A stretch of 37,885 bases of DNA, from contig CANLLM010000013.1 in assembly GCA_947491825.1 (NCBI GenBank), positions 1 to 37,885 on the forward strand, written 5' to 3'. This stretch comes from Bacteroidota bacterium. GTDB lineage: Bacteria; Bacteroidota; Bacteroidia; UKL13-3. The position numbers and the translations under genes were made by a program. Shown piece after piece: positions 1-10,631 of this stretch. Numbering within the stretch: position 1 is the first letter of the stretch; the number at the start of each line of letters is the position of its first letter. Under the pieces are notes generated by a model that was not told the DNA's origin, searched no databases, and saw only the letters and a program-made list of their open reading frames with translations.

Positions 1-3000
1 GTAAATATAGAGCTACCCGTGTTGTTTCCACGAACCAAAGCATACGAATTATTAGCACCAGATGCCGAAGCTCCACTGATAACAATACTGTTATTAAATA
101 CATTGGTTACAAAAGCTGAGTTACTAACTGTTACCCAAATACCACCAAACTGGGTATTGGTTGTTTGACTAGCGCCTAAACTAATTTGGTTATTTGTGAT
201 GAAGCAATTAGTAGAACCACCACCCACTTGTATACCACTTGCTGTAGAAGCAGGATTTGATGAAACAGCGGTTGATGCATTGGTGATATCAAAAATGCGA
301 TTTGCATTTAAAGACAAACTTTGTCCTGATGTAATAAGTATACCTGTAGCATTGGTTGGAGCAGAACTATTAACAGCTCTAATTCCATTTACCGTATTGT
401 TATTTACAAAACCTTGGGTTGATGAACCACCTTGCATGATGATACCCACAACAGCACTTGTAAACGTTGTTGCAATACTAGCTGATGAAGATGTTAGGTT
501 ACTAACCGTATTGTTAGCAATAGTTGGTACAGCAGAACCTTGGAACGCGATACCACGTAATGAAATATTTGATTGTGTACCAGAGGCGGTAATGTTTGAA
601 ACCGTATTTGAAGATGCACTAAAGCTTGCTGCAAAAGTTGATGGTAAACCTAATAAGATACCAGTTGCTTGACCAGAACCTAAATAAGTAACCGCATTTG
701 CAAGTGTTGTACTACCAACTGTATTGTTTTCGAAACCTAACAAGCGACCATTGGTTACATTTATACCTGTAAAAGATCCAGTTTGAGAAGCACTTCCGAT
801 AACAATACCCGAAACTGTATTTCCTGATATAATACCATCAGCTGCGGCAGAAAAATTTATTCCTGTTCCACCACTAAAACCATTATGGATAATGCTGTTG
901 GTAGAAGTTGTACTACCAATGATATTACCTTGCGCAATGGTACCACCAATAGTGGCGTTACCGGCCAACACTGTTATACCCGTGAAAGTATTAAATGCAG
1001 GAATATTAAAGTTGAAATTACGTACAACATTGTTTCTAATAATTGCAGTTCCATTGGTACCACCAGAGTAACGTACACCAAGGAATGCTGTAGCTCCGGT
1101 ATGAGTCCAAGGAGTACCGCCTGCACTGGCAGCTGTTCCTCCCATGAAGTTATTAGTGATAATGTAACCACTTCCATTAACACCAGGAACAATGTTTAAA
1201 CAAACAAACTGGTTGGTGTTTAACGATATTGGTAAGTTGTTATAAAAACTGTTACCTGTTATCACCCAATTGTCGCCATTTTGTTGGTCTATAACAAACC
1301 CAGAATTACTGAAGTTAAATACCTCATTATCCATGATTACATTTCTTGCGTTAAACACACCTGGTATACCCTGCGAGTATATAGAGAAAGCTGGTATACC
1401 GTTAGGAAAGGCTAAGGTGGTATTGTTACCAACCGCGCAACCACTTATTGTATCAAACGTACAAGGAACTGTTCCACTATTGGTTATGAAAGTTACTGCC
1501 CCAGTAGTAAACGCATTCTGACCACCTTCTATCAATAAGTTATGAAACCTATTTCCGAAAGCACCATTCTGCATTTGAACTACCGCTCCAACACCATTGT
1601 TTCTTAATCTTACTAAACGTTGGTTTGCAGCGCCATTTGTTGGTATACCTAAAAACTTAACACGTGAAGTTCCATTTAATACAACAAGTGGATTTATCGT
1701 GTTTCCCTCTAAAGTTCTTACCACAGTTGTACCTGCAGATGGGCGAATAATTAAGTTATAACCACCTGTACCATCTTCTGCAAATGCATTTAAACCAACT
1801 ACACCTGGCTCAATAACATCAGAGGTAATCTCAGCGGTAATGTTACCTGCTAAAGTCCTTGTATTAATAAACTCAAAGAAACCTCCAGTACCTGTTAATG
1901 TTGGGTATGGTTGCCCGTTACCTATATTAAATACTGAGTTAGCCGGAATAACTGGTAAGAATTTGTAGTATGCAGGACGTGCTGGATGATTTGAAATATT
2001 AGCAATACCCACACCAGATGCAACTGCAAACGGAGCGTTTGAAATGGTATTTCCAGCATTGTCTTGTGCCAATACATAGTAGAACACAGAATCGCTTATG
2101 GTTAATGGTGCCAATTGCAATTGATCAAGGTTAAAAGATGCCGTTAATGTTGTTGATGGACCAGTAATGTTGGTAGCAGAAGCAACAAACCAATTGGTAC
2201 CATCTTTACTGTATAACAGTTGCGGACGATTAACACCTGATGTAGGAACTCCATTGTTATCTGTTATAACAACATTAGTAAGCGCCCTTGTTGTTGTGGT
2301 ATTTCCTGTATTATTAAAGTTTGTAAAAGATATTGCTGGTGGGAACAAATCTGTTCCAAGGTTAAAGTTACCCGCGTGAGCTCCAACATCATTTGGCGAG
2401 TTGTTTGCACGAATACTACCAAAGAAATCGTTAGCTACGGATAAGCTTGGATCACCACTTTTCTCGATATTATTTGTATTGGCAACTGTTAAACTAGCAA
2501 CATCAGCAACACCATCAGCATCAGCTGTAAATATTGGATCGCCACTAGCACTTGTCATATCTAAGCCAGTAACAGCTTTCCAACTATGAATCGAATCTTC
2601 TAATTGCAGGTAATATGTATTTGAAACAGTTATTCTACCTGTGTAATTAGCAGGTGTGTGATACAAATTGTAATTTAAAGTGTGGCGCAATGAGTCTTGA
2701 ATTTGAACACCAAAATTAATACCTGTTGCGGTTCCCGAGTTAGTTACACGGTTCACAACAATGTTATTTCTAAAGTCGTTTTGTTGACCAGTTAAAATGG
2801 ATGAAGCTGCCCTGAAACCAGTTGTATTAGCAACACCAACGGTAGGTGCACCATTTAAATAAATGGTATTGTGGTAATACCTACTTTGAGTTCCCGTAAA
2901 TTGCGTAATACCGTTTAACTCGCGCGATTTATCCATTAAAACACCCGCACTGTCGATACCTAAACGAATCATATTATTCGAATAAGTCATAAAACCGGCT

Positions 3001-6000
3001 AAGTTTAATATACCTGTAAATACTGGTGTACCTGTTAAGGCATCTGAACGGAAACTATGTATAAAGTTTGCATTCGCTGTACTTGTATTACCAGCTAAAG
3101 CAGCACTATTAGATAGCAACATGCCAATAATACTTGGAGATCCTGAAGTACCAATGTGGTTTAACACACTAACGCGGTTACCGATAAAATTCACATTAAA
3201 TGTACCTGTTGTGTTAGCATTGTTGTAATGAATACCAACAATGGCTGCCGATGCATTTATCAAAGTAGATGATGACGAACTATTGATGTTTCTTACGGTA
3301 TTGTTGTTACAATTCATCACAGCTGTAACAAAAGAACCTGGAGGTGTTGCCATGATACCTATAACTTGGGTAGCACTTGTACCAATGTAGAACATGCTAT
3401 CTACCATGTTATTTGCAATAGTGTGCGTTGCACTGTTAGTCGATGTTAGTGCAATACCAACAAATGGATTTAGCGTAGAGTTAGTTTGAACGCTTGTTGT
3501 GCGCGATAGCAAACCGTATACCGTATTGTTAGTGATCACATTAGCACCACTGGTTACTAAAATACCGTAAACAGAATGTGCAGATGTATTGTTTATATTT
3601 CTAATGGTTTGAACAACATTGTTAGAAACCGTTTGCAACAAACTACCAGATGTTAAACAAATACCAATAACAGAAGAAGTTGTTGTAATACTTGTGTTTG
3701 GCGCATTAACAAATAAACCACGAATGTGGTTATTGCTGATGTTGGTTACGTTACTGAAACCACTACCAACATTAATACCAACTATACCTGCAGAAGCAGT
3801 AGTATTAATATGGTAAATATTAACAACAGTATCAGAAGTAAATGTTACATCTCCAGATGCCGTACTATTTATACCTTGGAAACGGAAGGCGCCATTTGCG
3901 ATAATAGAAGTTAACGAATCAACACTACCAATTCTGTTACCATTAACCGTGTATGTTGCGCTACCTGCAACGTTTATCCCTGTGAACGATGAAGCAGCAG
4001 TTAAATTCGCAATAACATTGTTATTAATAATGGTACCCGTTGTTAATCCTGTAAATGCAGTTATACCCGTAAAACCACCAGTATAAACTAATCTTGAACC
4101 ACCAGCAAACCTTGCTCTACCTCCCATCCAGTTGTTGCTAATCACATTGCCGTTACTAGTCGAACCAGGGGTCATTGTAATAAAGGTATGCGTACCTGCT
4201 GTTGCTGTTGCATCATAAAAGAAACTATTACCTGTTATAGTGTAATTACCTCCATTTGCAGTAGTAGCGTTTATGCCTGTTGAAGTAAAATTATAAATTA
4301 CATTGTTTGCGATATTAATATTAGCATTAAAATTAGGCGATGTACCTGTAATTAATATGGCAGTACTTGGAAGAGATAATGTAGCAGACGTCATATCTTG
4401 ACGAACCAAGTTATTTCTAAAGGTAATGTTGTTTAGTATTGGTCCTCCATTTGAGTTTAGCGAACTACTAAAGAATACAACACCGTTTAATGTTGTGCGA
4501 CTTTCAAATATTACACCTCTAATACTATCTGCCGATCCACCATTAATAAATCCTATAGCTGGTGTTAAAGTAGAACTAGAACGTATGGTTAACAAAGTAT
4601 CGTTAACAGAACCTCCATTGGCAAAACCCAATAAGTTTAATCTGCTAATGTTATTAAATCTGATTAAACCATTAGTATTTGAAATAGCACCCGATAATAT
4701 AGCCGGGGTTGCAACAGCAGGACGAATAGTTAGCGTATAACCTCCAACACCAGACTCGTTCCACTGAAGTAACTCTACTGTTCCAGGCTCTGTTACATTG
4801 CCAGTAATTACAATTGTAGTGTTCCCTTGTAATATGCTGTTATTAATAGCAGCAAAAGCTCCGGTAGCTCCTGTTAAATCAGGATAAGTACCCGATGGGC
4901 CTACAGTAATTGTTGTTGCAATAGGATCCGTTATGGTATATTGAGCAGGAGCAGCAGGCAATACGGTTAAAGCACCTAAAGGACCAGATCCGTACATTGG
5001 CTCTGTATTTAAGTTGTTACCTAAAGTATCTCTTGCTGCAACAAAATATCTGATTACGTCATTTACTGCAACACCACCCATTAATGAGCCATTAATAGGA
5101 AACTGCCAAGTTCCATTGGTTCGATTTCCACCTGTTAATGTGCCCGGAAGCGAGAACCATGTTCCATTATTTTTATTAAAATAAATACGCGGAACACTGT
5201 CAATTAGGTTAACACCATAACGATCATAAATAGTTGCCGTTACGGTGCGATTTAGTGAAGGACCATTGGTTAATCTTGTATAAGTAATTTCTGGAGCAAT
5301 CACATCTGTAGATAAAGTAAAGTTACCCGCATCCGCGCCAATATCTATTGGTGTTAAACCAGAGCGAATGGCACTGTCCATGTCTGTTGTTACGAAAGCA
5401 GCAACAGCAGGATCACCGCCAGCCTCGGCAGGGTTTGGAGATGTTAAATGTAAATTAAGTGCAGAAAAATCACCTGTGCGATTTACAAATGGTATTGTTG
5501 TTGCACCCGAAGTACCATCAACTAAGAAATACGCTTTTAATGCGGCCATTGTATTGTGGTTAACAATTCCTCTTCTTCCTAAAAACGAGTTAGCAGAAGA
5601 ACCACTTTCGTACAAATTGTAACCCATACGAAGGTTGGTTGTGTATGCGGCAGGCACAGAAACTACAAAATGAGTTCCAGTTGCTGTTCCTAAATTTTCT
5701 GATGTATTTACAGCGATGTTGTTCTTGACATCTACAAACCCTGGTACACTGTTCACTCCTTGTACTTCTATTGCACAGCTGATTCCAGCTCCTGCATTAG
5801 GACTTGCATCAACAAGTATATTGTTATTATATATACGCGTTTCTGGGAAATTAAATAAACTTGGTATGCGTATACCAACATAACTACCTGCACGTTCGTT
5901 TCTTAATCCTGCTGTATCTCTGCCCATGCGAACAACGTTGTTGGCCACAAGTATATTACCAGAAACCACAATACCTAAAGAGTTTATTGAAGTTGCTGAT

Positions 6001-9000
6001 ACATTATCAAAATTAAAACTATGAACAACGTTTCTTGATAAACTTGAAGAATTACCAATAAGATTAGGCGAAACCTGCATATTAATACCCGTAATACCTA
6101 TTGCACTGGCCGTTGTGTTATATGAAACAAGTGAATGAATGGTATTATGATCAATAATTTGGTTTAATCCACCTGCACCATAAAATATACCTGTTAAAGC
6201 AGAAGATCCATTACTATTTGATCGTAAATTTCTGATGGTATTATTGGTGATGACATTTTGTGTTGCACTTGCAGATGCAATACCTACTATAGCGGTTCCT
6301 GCTGAAGTTACCGCTTTAAAATCATACATGGTATTGAATTGTACATTAAACAAATTAGATGCCACCACATTTATACCAACAATTGCAGCATTGTTAGTTG
6401 TAAGGGTATTGTTACTAAACGACAAGAAGTCGTATAGTGTGTTACCCACAATGGTGGTAGCACCAGAACTTGCCAATATCCCAGACATTCCTGTTGATGC
6501 AACACCAAAGCTCCTTAAGTTGTTAATGGTATTATTTCTTACAACACCACCCGCAGTAAACGAACTTGCCGCAATACCAATTACTTGAGATGAAGTACTT
6601 CCACTCGTTGCGGTTGTACTTCTAGAAATTAGGTTTGAAATATTATTGTTCTCAACCGTGTTTACACCACTAGAAAATGCGATACCAACTGTTCTACCGC
6701 CTGAAACGTTATAACAAGATAAAGAATCTTCGGGATTTGAACCACCAATTTGGTTATTGCGCACAAACTGCGCATTTGAACTACCCGTTACTAAAACACC
6801 AATGAGTGAGCTTCCTGTAAGTGTGCCCGTAGATGTTGAATTGGTGTAAAGAGACTTTACAACATTATTTTCTATGAATACCGTGTTGTTATTACCACCG
6901 TAATTAATACCGCGTAAGAAAACACTGGTACTGGCCGTAAAAGCATGAATGTTTGCTATTTTATTGGCCCTTACAAAATAATCTTGCGCAGGGAAACTTA
7001 TTGATATACCACTATGGGTAGTGGTGAAACCAATTCTAATGTTGTTATAATCAAGTTCACTACCAATGGTGTTACTGTCAATAATATGGTAACCCGTTTG
7101 TCCATTTATACCATTAAATGCAGAGAAAGAAAAGGTATTAAGAAACTCTAGGTTACTTATTCTATTACTTCTAACTGTTACACCCGTGTTGGTACCAACA
7201 GAGGTTCTTATACCTGTAAATGAGCCCGAACTTGACGCATTAAAAACCCACTTATTGTTACCTGCTGCTGCAAGAGGCGCATTACCACCAATATTATTAT
7301 AACCAATAAAGTTATTGTTTGATGCTGTACCAGGTACAAAGTTGATAAAAACCATGGCGTTAGTTGTCGAAGTTACTAACGTATCATAAATGTTGTTGCT
7401 TCTAATTCTAAAGTTGTCTCCGTTACCAGTATTGTTACCAGATATGTGGATTGCAGATAAACGACAACCATTAAAATCATTACTATCAATAGTAATGTTG
7501 TTGTTTTGAGCAATTAAAGATTGCCCATTACTCACAATACCTAAGTTATACGTTCCTGTTCCTGAATAGGTAAAGTAGTTGTTTGATATTCTGATGCTAT
7601 CGTTACCAAATGGAACCGGGCGATTGGAACCAGCAATGGTTACCGCGCCAAAAACAGGAAGAGCAAATAATGATGTTTGGCTGTTTACACTTCTGATTTC
7701 TGTGTACGTTAAAACTGCACCAATTGCATCATTTTGATATAAAACAACAGATGTATTTGGACCCACCGATGTATTTTGTAATGTTAGCCCTTTGGTGGTT
7801 GAAATTGGAACATCTCTACCATCTATATATACATACTTAGTATGATCAACAATAATTAAGGCATTTGCATTAGAACCTGTAATAATTGGTGTATTACCAA
7901 TTGCTGGACGAATGGTAATGCTTCTATTTGGGCTACCAGAACCAGGAACATTAGAAAGTACAATTGGGAAAACTTCGCCTGTTGTAGTGCTGTATTCCGC
8001 ATCTATTAGTGAAAAAGTAACAGGTCCTATAATTCCTAATGAATTGGCTTCATTAACAGCGGCAGTTAAAGTTGGAAAAGTACCCGTTGCACCAACTGTG
8101 TACAATCCGTTTAAAGGTGCTTTTATTTCACGGCTTCCAGCTGGGGCAGTAACTATTGGTGTTGAAGGTGAACCAGCAACGGTAATAGAAGTGCATTCAG
8201 CATCAACAACATTTGCAGCAACTGCGTTCGTGGCAATATCATAAGCAAGCCAAAAATTATTTGTACCGGTTACCAATGGTTGAGTACCATTAATGGTAAA
8301 AGTACCATTAGGATTAGCAACCACCGTACCGAATTGCGTGTTTGTATTATAATTCGCGTTGGTCGCTGTATAAAAAACCCTTGCATTTGCAATATTAGCA
8401 GCACTGGTGCTACCATTAGTATTAAACGTAATTGAAGAAACATTTAAAGGATTTAATCCCCCTTGCGTATAAACTTTTACATTTAGAATAGCTTGGTTGG
8501 TGGCTCCGGTAGGAACACCATTTGCAATTTGGAAAGTAGTTGTAGAATCGTAAGTCATGGGTGCTTGCTGCCAGGTGTAAGTTAAACCTACGGTAGGTAC
8601 GTTTGTACTAGAACCTGTTATACCTTGAGTATTAGCAGTAGCACCTAACGAAGTAGCAAAAGATGTTCCGGTGCGTGCATTAAAATCGGTTACAGTAGCA
8701 CCATTGATACCTACGCCAGTTGTCCAGCCAGCAGCTCCAGTAGAGTTATATGAAAATTGTGAGCCATAAACAACTTGAACTGGGCCATTTTCATTAAGCC
8801 TAATTTGGAAGTTAAATATATCATTTGGATAGGTTGTATTAACATACCTTGAAAAATCGCTCCATTGTATTACACATACCCTATTTGGAGCTGTGCCTAT
8901 GGTTTGAATCCTTACATTACTTGTGGCAAGACCCTTCCCTTGCAAATCGCCATTGAATGCACTTATGGTATTGGGGGTGAGTGATAAAATTGTGGGGTAT

Positions 9001-9296
9001 GAATTAGTTGCTAATGCACCTAAAGTTACATGTCCATTTGACTGCACCCCCACTGTTGTAAAAACTTGGCCGTTGTAATTAAAGTTAAAGCCAATAGGTT
9101 GAAGTGCATAACTGACATCATCCTCAATAAGCGAAGCTGATAGAACAGTACCGCCAGTAATGGGCGTGTACGTACCTGATGTACTTGTAAACGAATAGGT
9201 TGATGATACTTGAGCAACAGCGGATGTTGCAAAGAAGACCAACAATGAAAAGGCACTTAAAAGCCTTGTCAATTTTAGTTTGTAGTGTTGATTCAT
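1..9296 (-). CDS. Giant secreted beta-helix surface protein (3' part off the left edge)
   Basis: Starting at the ATG at 9294-9296, the minus frame stays open to the left edge wherever I translated it (about 3,098 codons), so the gene is partial at its 3' end. Residues 1-28 form a signal peptide ending SAVA before Gln29. Residues ~30-250 are a beta-rich domain with the GFNFNYNG and VGVQSNGHVTLG motifs common in Bacteroidota surface proteins. Residues ~250-395 resemble the BNR-repeat neuraminidase N-terminal domain. Three long modules follow, from about residues 395, 1464 and 2459. Each opens with a (G)TYPDLTGA-like motif and continues as short Asn-rich rungs such as SNNTVSNL and NNNTVNGI, typical of right-handed parallel beta-helices. 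Modules 1 and 2 end in DIGADAGNF or DVGAHAGNF and an Ig-like linker. Its role is probably an extracellular adhesin or carbohydrate-binding protein. A T9SS sorting domain would be expected off-window, but this is inferred. No catalytic residues were identified. Confidence 0.85.
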   Translation of the reverse strand, partial: MNQHYKLKLTRLLSAFSLLVFFATSAVAQVSSTYSFTSTSGTYTPITGGTVLSASLIEDDVSYALQPIGFNFNYNGQVFTTVGVQSNGHVTLGALATNSYPTILSLTPNTISAFNGDLQGKGLATSNVRIQTIGTAPNRVCVIQWSDFSRYVNTTYPNDIFNFQIRLNENGPVQVVYGSQFSYNSTGAAGWTTGVGINGATVTDFNARTGTSFATSLGATANTQGITGSSTNVPTVGLTYTWQQAPMTYDSTTTFQIANGVPTGATNQAILNVKVYTQGGLNPLNVSSITFNTNGSTSAANIANARVFYTATNANYNTNTQFGTVVANPNGTFTINGTQPLVTGTNNFWLAYDIATNAVAANVVDAECTSITVAGSPSTPIVTAPAGSREIKAPLNGLYTVGATGTFPTLTAAVNEANSLGIIGPVTFSLIDAEYSTTTGEVFPIVLSNVPGSGSPNRSITIRPAIGNTPIITGSNANALIIVDHTKYVYIDGRDVPISTTKGLTLQNTSVGPNTSVVLYQNDAIGAVLTYTEIRSVNSQTSLFALPVFGAVTIAGSNRPVPFGNDSIRISNNYFTYSGTGTYNLGIVSNGQSLIAQNNNITIDSNDFNGCRLSAIHISGNNTGNGDNFRIRSNNIYDTLVTSTTNAMVFINFVPGTASNNNFIGYNNIGGNAPLAAAGNNKWVFNASSSGSFTGIRTSVGTNTGVTVRSNRISNLEFLNTFSFSAFNGINGQTGYHIIDSNTIGSELDYNNIRIGFTTTHSGISISFPAQDYFVRANKIANIHAFTASTSVFLRGINYGGNNNTVFIENNVVKSLYTNSTSTGTLTGSSLIGVLVTGSSNAQFVRNNQIGGSNPEDSLSCYNVSGGRTVGIAFSSGVNTVENNNISNLISRSTTATSGSTSSQVIGIAASSFTAGGVVRNNTINNLRSFGVASTGMSGILASSGATTIVGNTLYDFLSFSNNTLTTNNAAIVGINVVASNLFNVQFNTMYDFKAVTSAGTAIVGIASASATQNVITNNTIRNLRSNSNGSSALTGIFYGAGGLNQIIDHNTIHSLVSYNTTASAIGITGINMQVSPNLIGNSSSLSRNVVHSFNFDNVSATSINSLGIVVSGNILVANNVVRMGRDTAGLRNERAGSYVGIRIPSLFNFPETRIYNNNILVDASPNAGAGISCAIEVQGVNSVPGFVDVKNNIAVNTSENLGTATGTHFVVSVPAAYTTNLRMGYNLYESGSSANSFLGRRGIVNHNTMAALKAYFLVDGTSGATTIPFVNRTGDFSALNLHLTSPNPAEAGGDPAVAAFVTTDMDSAIRSGLTPIDIGADAGNFTLSTDVIAPEITYTRLTNGPSLNRTVTATIYDRYGVNLIDSVPRIYFNKNNGTWFSLPGTLTGGNRTNGTWQFPINGSLMGGVAVNDVIRYFVAARDTLGNNLNTEPMYGSGPLGALTVLPAAPAQYTITDPIATTITVGPSGTYPDLTGATGAFAAINNSILQGNTTIVITGNVTEPGTVELLQWNESGVGGYTLTIRPAVATPAILSGAISNTNGLIRFNNISRLNLLGFANGGSVNDTLLTIRSSSTLTPAIGFINGGSADSIRGVIFESRTTLNGVVFFSSSLNSNGGPILNNITFRNNLVRQDMTSATLSLPSTAILITGTSPNFNANINIANNVIYNFTSTGINATTANGGNYTITGNSFFYDATATAGTHTFITMTPGSTSNGNVISNNWMGGRARFAGGSRLVYTGGFTGITAFTGLTTGTIINNNVIANLTAASSFTGINVAGSATYTVNGNRIGSVDSLTSIIANGAFRFQGINSTASGDVTFTSDTVVNIYHINTTASAGIVGINVGSGFSNVTNISNNHIRGLFVNAPNTSITTTSSVIGICLTSGSLLQTVSNNVVQTIRNINNTSAHSVYGILVTSGANVITNNTVYGLLSRTTSVQTNSTLNPFVGIALTSTNSATHTIANNMVDSMFYIGTSATQVIGIMATPPGSFVTAVMNCNNNTVRNINSSSSSTLINASAAIVGIHYNNANTTGTFNVNFIGNRVSVLNHIGTSGSPSIIGMLLSNSAALAGNTSTANANFIHSFRSDALTGTPVFTGILNLAGFMTYSNNMIRLGIDSAGVLMDKSRELNGITQFTGTQSRYYHNTIYLNGAPTVGVANTTGFRAASSILTGQQNDFRNNIVVNRVTNSGTATGINFGVQIQDSLRHTLNYNLYHTPANYTGRITVSNTYYLQLEDSIHSWKAVTGLDMTSASGDPIFTADADGVADVASLTVANTNNIEKSGDPSLSVANDFFGSIRANNSPNDVGAHAGNFNLGTDLFPPAISFTNFNNTGNTTTTRALTNVVITDNNGVPTSGVNRPQLLYSKDGTNWFVASATNITGPSTTLTASFNLDQLQLAPLTISDSVFYYVLAQDNAGNTISNAPFAVASGVGIANISNHPARPAYYKFLPVIPANSVFNIGNGQPYPTLTGTGGFFEFINTRTLAGNITAEITSDVIEPGVVGLNAFAEDGTGGYNLIIRPSAGTTVVRTLEGNTINPLVVLNGTSRVKFLGIPTNGAANQRLVRLRNNGVGAVVQMQNGAFGNRFHNLLIEGGQNAFTTGAVTFITNSGTVPCTFDTISGCAVGNNTTLAFPNGIPAFSIYSQGIPGVFNARNVIMDNEVFNFSNSGFVIDQQNGDNWVITGNSFYNNLPISLNTNQFVCLNIVPGVNGSGYIITNNFMGGTAASAGGTPWTHTGATAFLGVRYSGGTNGTAIIRNNVVRNFNFNIPAFNTFTGITVLAGNATIGGTIAQGNIIGSTTSTNSIIHNGFSGGTGINFSAAADGIISGNTVSGIVIGSASQTGSFTGINVTNGRLLGFENNTVGSTTLANAVTYLGSGQATGILLGLPSTFAASFSASSNTVSNITASGTQSNISLRGIAFQGSAVPTIANNTVSNLTSSSASIATTFTSAVVGIIMQGGSSTQGFVNNNTVNGIRAVNSSAPTNATGILITSGQSLSLNANRIFDITNASTAVSSNPASTASGIQVGGGSTNCFITNNQISLGASQTTNTQFGGIWVTVSNSAFVTNVFNNSIVISGASASGANNSYALVRGNNTGSSIF
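3..8115 (-). repeat. Three large internal beta-helix modules of the giant surface protein
   Basis: The coding region repeats at protein level with a period of about 3.0-3.2 kb. Module starts lie near 8109 (GTFPTLTAAV), 4905 (GTYPDLTGATGAF) and 1920 (PYPTLTGTGGFF), each about 30-60 residues before a sequence of the form IRPA/S and a long ladder of Asn-rich beta-helix rungs. The linkers ending modules 1 and 2 both contain DxGAxAGNFxLxTD followed by an Ig-like stretch of ~120-140 residues. DNA similarity between modules is low by eye, so this is an old protein-level repeat. The third module is cut by the window edge. Confidence 0.7.
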
Positions 9297-9786
9297 ATGA
9301 TAATTATAATTACGTTATATTAATGTTACTTTAAAAATTTATATTATTCGAAGATATATTTTAAATTAAAAAACGAAATAAAATTCTAATATTCGATGAA
9401 AAAAACTAAAATATATTTGAATTTAAATCGTATTTCATTGAATATTAACACTATATATTTAAACTTAATTAAACAAGTTGAATAAAATGATAATTAAACA
9501 AATTTGATAAGTTTTAGGATAAAGTGATCGACACACTGCATCTAGGATGAATATTGTGGCCTGATAACCGATAATAAGCACAATACATTGTATACCTTTG
9601 AATATTGTGGCAAATAAAAATACACTTAAGCTGTGCCGTCAGGATATTAAATTCTTAACCATTTTTGCTTGTTTAAAAAAGTAAACAACTCATCAAGTTC
9701 AGGTTTATCGATGTATCTTAATTTTACAAAAATCATTAAACTCCTGTTACAATTTATCAGTTACGGTAAGTTGGGCATAGCGATGA
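9297..9786. other. AT-rich intergenic region between divergent genes
   Basis: This 490-bp gap separates the start of the giant surface protein (minus) from the PAP2 phosphatase (plus). It is very AT-rich, especially 9297-9500. It holds a 13-bp direct repeat (TGAATATTGTGGC at 9548-9560 and 9599-9611) and two exact matches to the Bacteroidota -7 element TAnnTTTG on the plus strand (TATATTTG 9412-9419, TACCTTTG 9593-9600), neither with a TTG at the usual upstream distance. I found no convincing promoter for the giant gene on the minus strand. A 95-codon plus-strand reading frame at 9669-9956 overlaps the PAP2 gene and shows no recognisable protein features. Confidence 0.5.
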
Positions 9787-10458
9787 ATGTATTGTTTAGT
9801 ATTTACTCCACACAATTGGTTTTGCCACATAATAATTTATTACATTCGTCATGTGCAAAAAGCCATTACACCAAAACTACTTTTAATTGGTTTTATCGTT
9901 TGTTTTTTACCTATTCGAGTAATTTCTCAGCAAGCCGATATCCAACTCTTACGTAATTTAAACAGCAACCACAATGCATCAGCAGATCCAATGTTTAAAA
10001 CCATTACCAATAGCGTATTTCCATTGGCTTTTGCCGTGCCCACAGTTGTTAGCTGTTTGCATCTTTTAAAAAAAGATAGTGCCAATAAACAAAGAGCAAT
10101 TATTATTGGTGGTACATTAATTATTTCATCGGCAGTAACCGGAATACTTAAATATAGCATACAACGGGAAAGACCCTTTGTTACCTATCCTGACGTTAAA
10201 CACATCACACCAGAAGATAGTTATTCGTTTCCATCTGGGCACACATCTACCGCTTTTGCATTGGCTACCTCTGTTACCATTGTATATCCTAAATGGTATG
10301 TGGCTGCACCGGCTTATTTATGGGCATCTTCAGCGTCTTATTCTCGTTTACGGTTCGGGGTGCATTACCCAAGCGATGTTTTAGCTGGGGCTTTGATAGG
10401 AAGTGGTTCGGCATGGTTATGCTACAAACTAAACAAGCGTTTGCAACAACGTAAATAA
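9787..10458 (+). CDS. PAP2-family membrane phosphatase
   Basis: A type 2 phosphatidic acid phosphatase (PAP2/haloperoxidase-like) enzyme, expected to remove phosphate from a lipid phosphate such as undecaprenyl or phosphatidylglycerol phosphate, or a related substrate. All three family motifs are intact: KX6RP (K122, R129-P130), PSGH (149-152) and SRX5HX3D (S186-R187, H193, D197), numbered from the ATG at 9787. Hydrophobic segments lie at ~30-47, 75-93, 103-120 and 155-175. The start is uncertain. The ATG at 9787 gives an odd N-terminus, while a GTG at 9853 would give a cleaner signal-like segment (VQKAITPKLLLIGFIVCF). It sits alone, divergent from the giant surface protein and convergent with the feo genes. 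The exact substrate cannot be told from the sequence. Confidence 0.9.
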   Translation: MYCLVFTPHNWFCHIIIYYIRHVQKAITPKLLLIGFIVCFLPIRVISQQADIQLLRNLNSNHNASADPMFKTITNSVFPLAFAVPTVVSCLHLLKKDSANKQRAIIIGGTLIISSAVTGILKYSIQRERPFVTYPDVKHITPEDSYSFPSGHTSTAFALATSVTIVYPKWYVAAPAYLWASSASYSRLRFGVHYPSDVLAGALIGSGSAWLCYKLNKRLQQRK

Positions 10459-10551
10459 ATTACTTTAAAAAGTGCCTTGTTAAAAAGCAGCAACTACCAT
10501 GGCATAAATACCTATGGTTTGTTTGTTAATGGCATTACGTAGTTTTTCTGC

Positions 10552-10595
10552 TCGGGGTATTGTGTTGTAACAAAAACAAAAAACGATATCCCCGA
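10552..10595 (+). terminator. Possible terminator downstream of the PAP2 gene
   Basis: TCGGGGTAT at 10552-10560 can pair with ATATCCCCGA at 10586-10595 (six GC-rich pairs, then three more past a bulged T). It is followed on the plus strand by TTTCATTTTT. The loop is long (~25 nt) and the structure sits ~95 bp after the stop codon, so this is only a candidate. Confidence 0.3.
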
Positions 10596-10631
10596 TTTCA
10601 TTTTTGTCAAAACACTGCTTGAATCAGAAAG

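Noticed and set aside
196-8244. Many plus-strand reading frames of 60-160 codons inside 1-9296
   Set aside because: They are antisense to the continuous minus-strand beta-helix frame, have low-complexity Leu/Val/Thr composition, and show no domain or start context of their own.
9669-9956. 95-codon plus-strand frame before and inside the PAP2 gene
   Set aside because: It overlaps the PAP2 frame by 170 bp, has no recognisable features, and the PAP2 motifs settle which frame is real.
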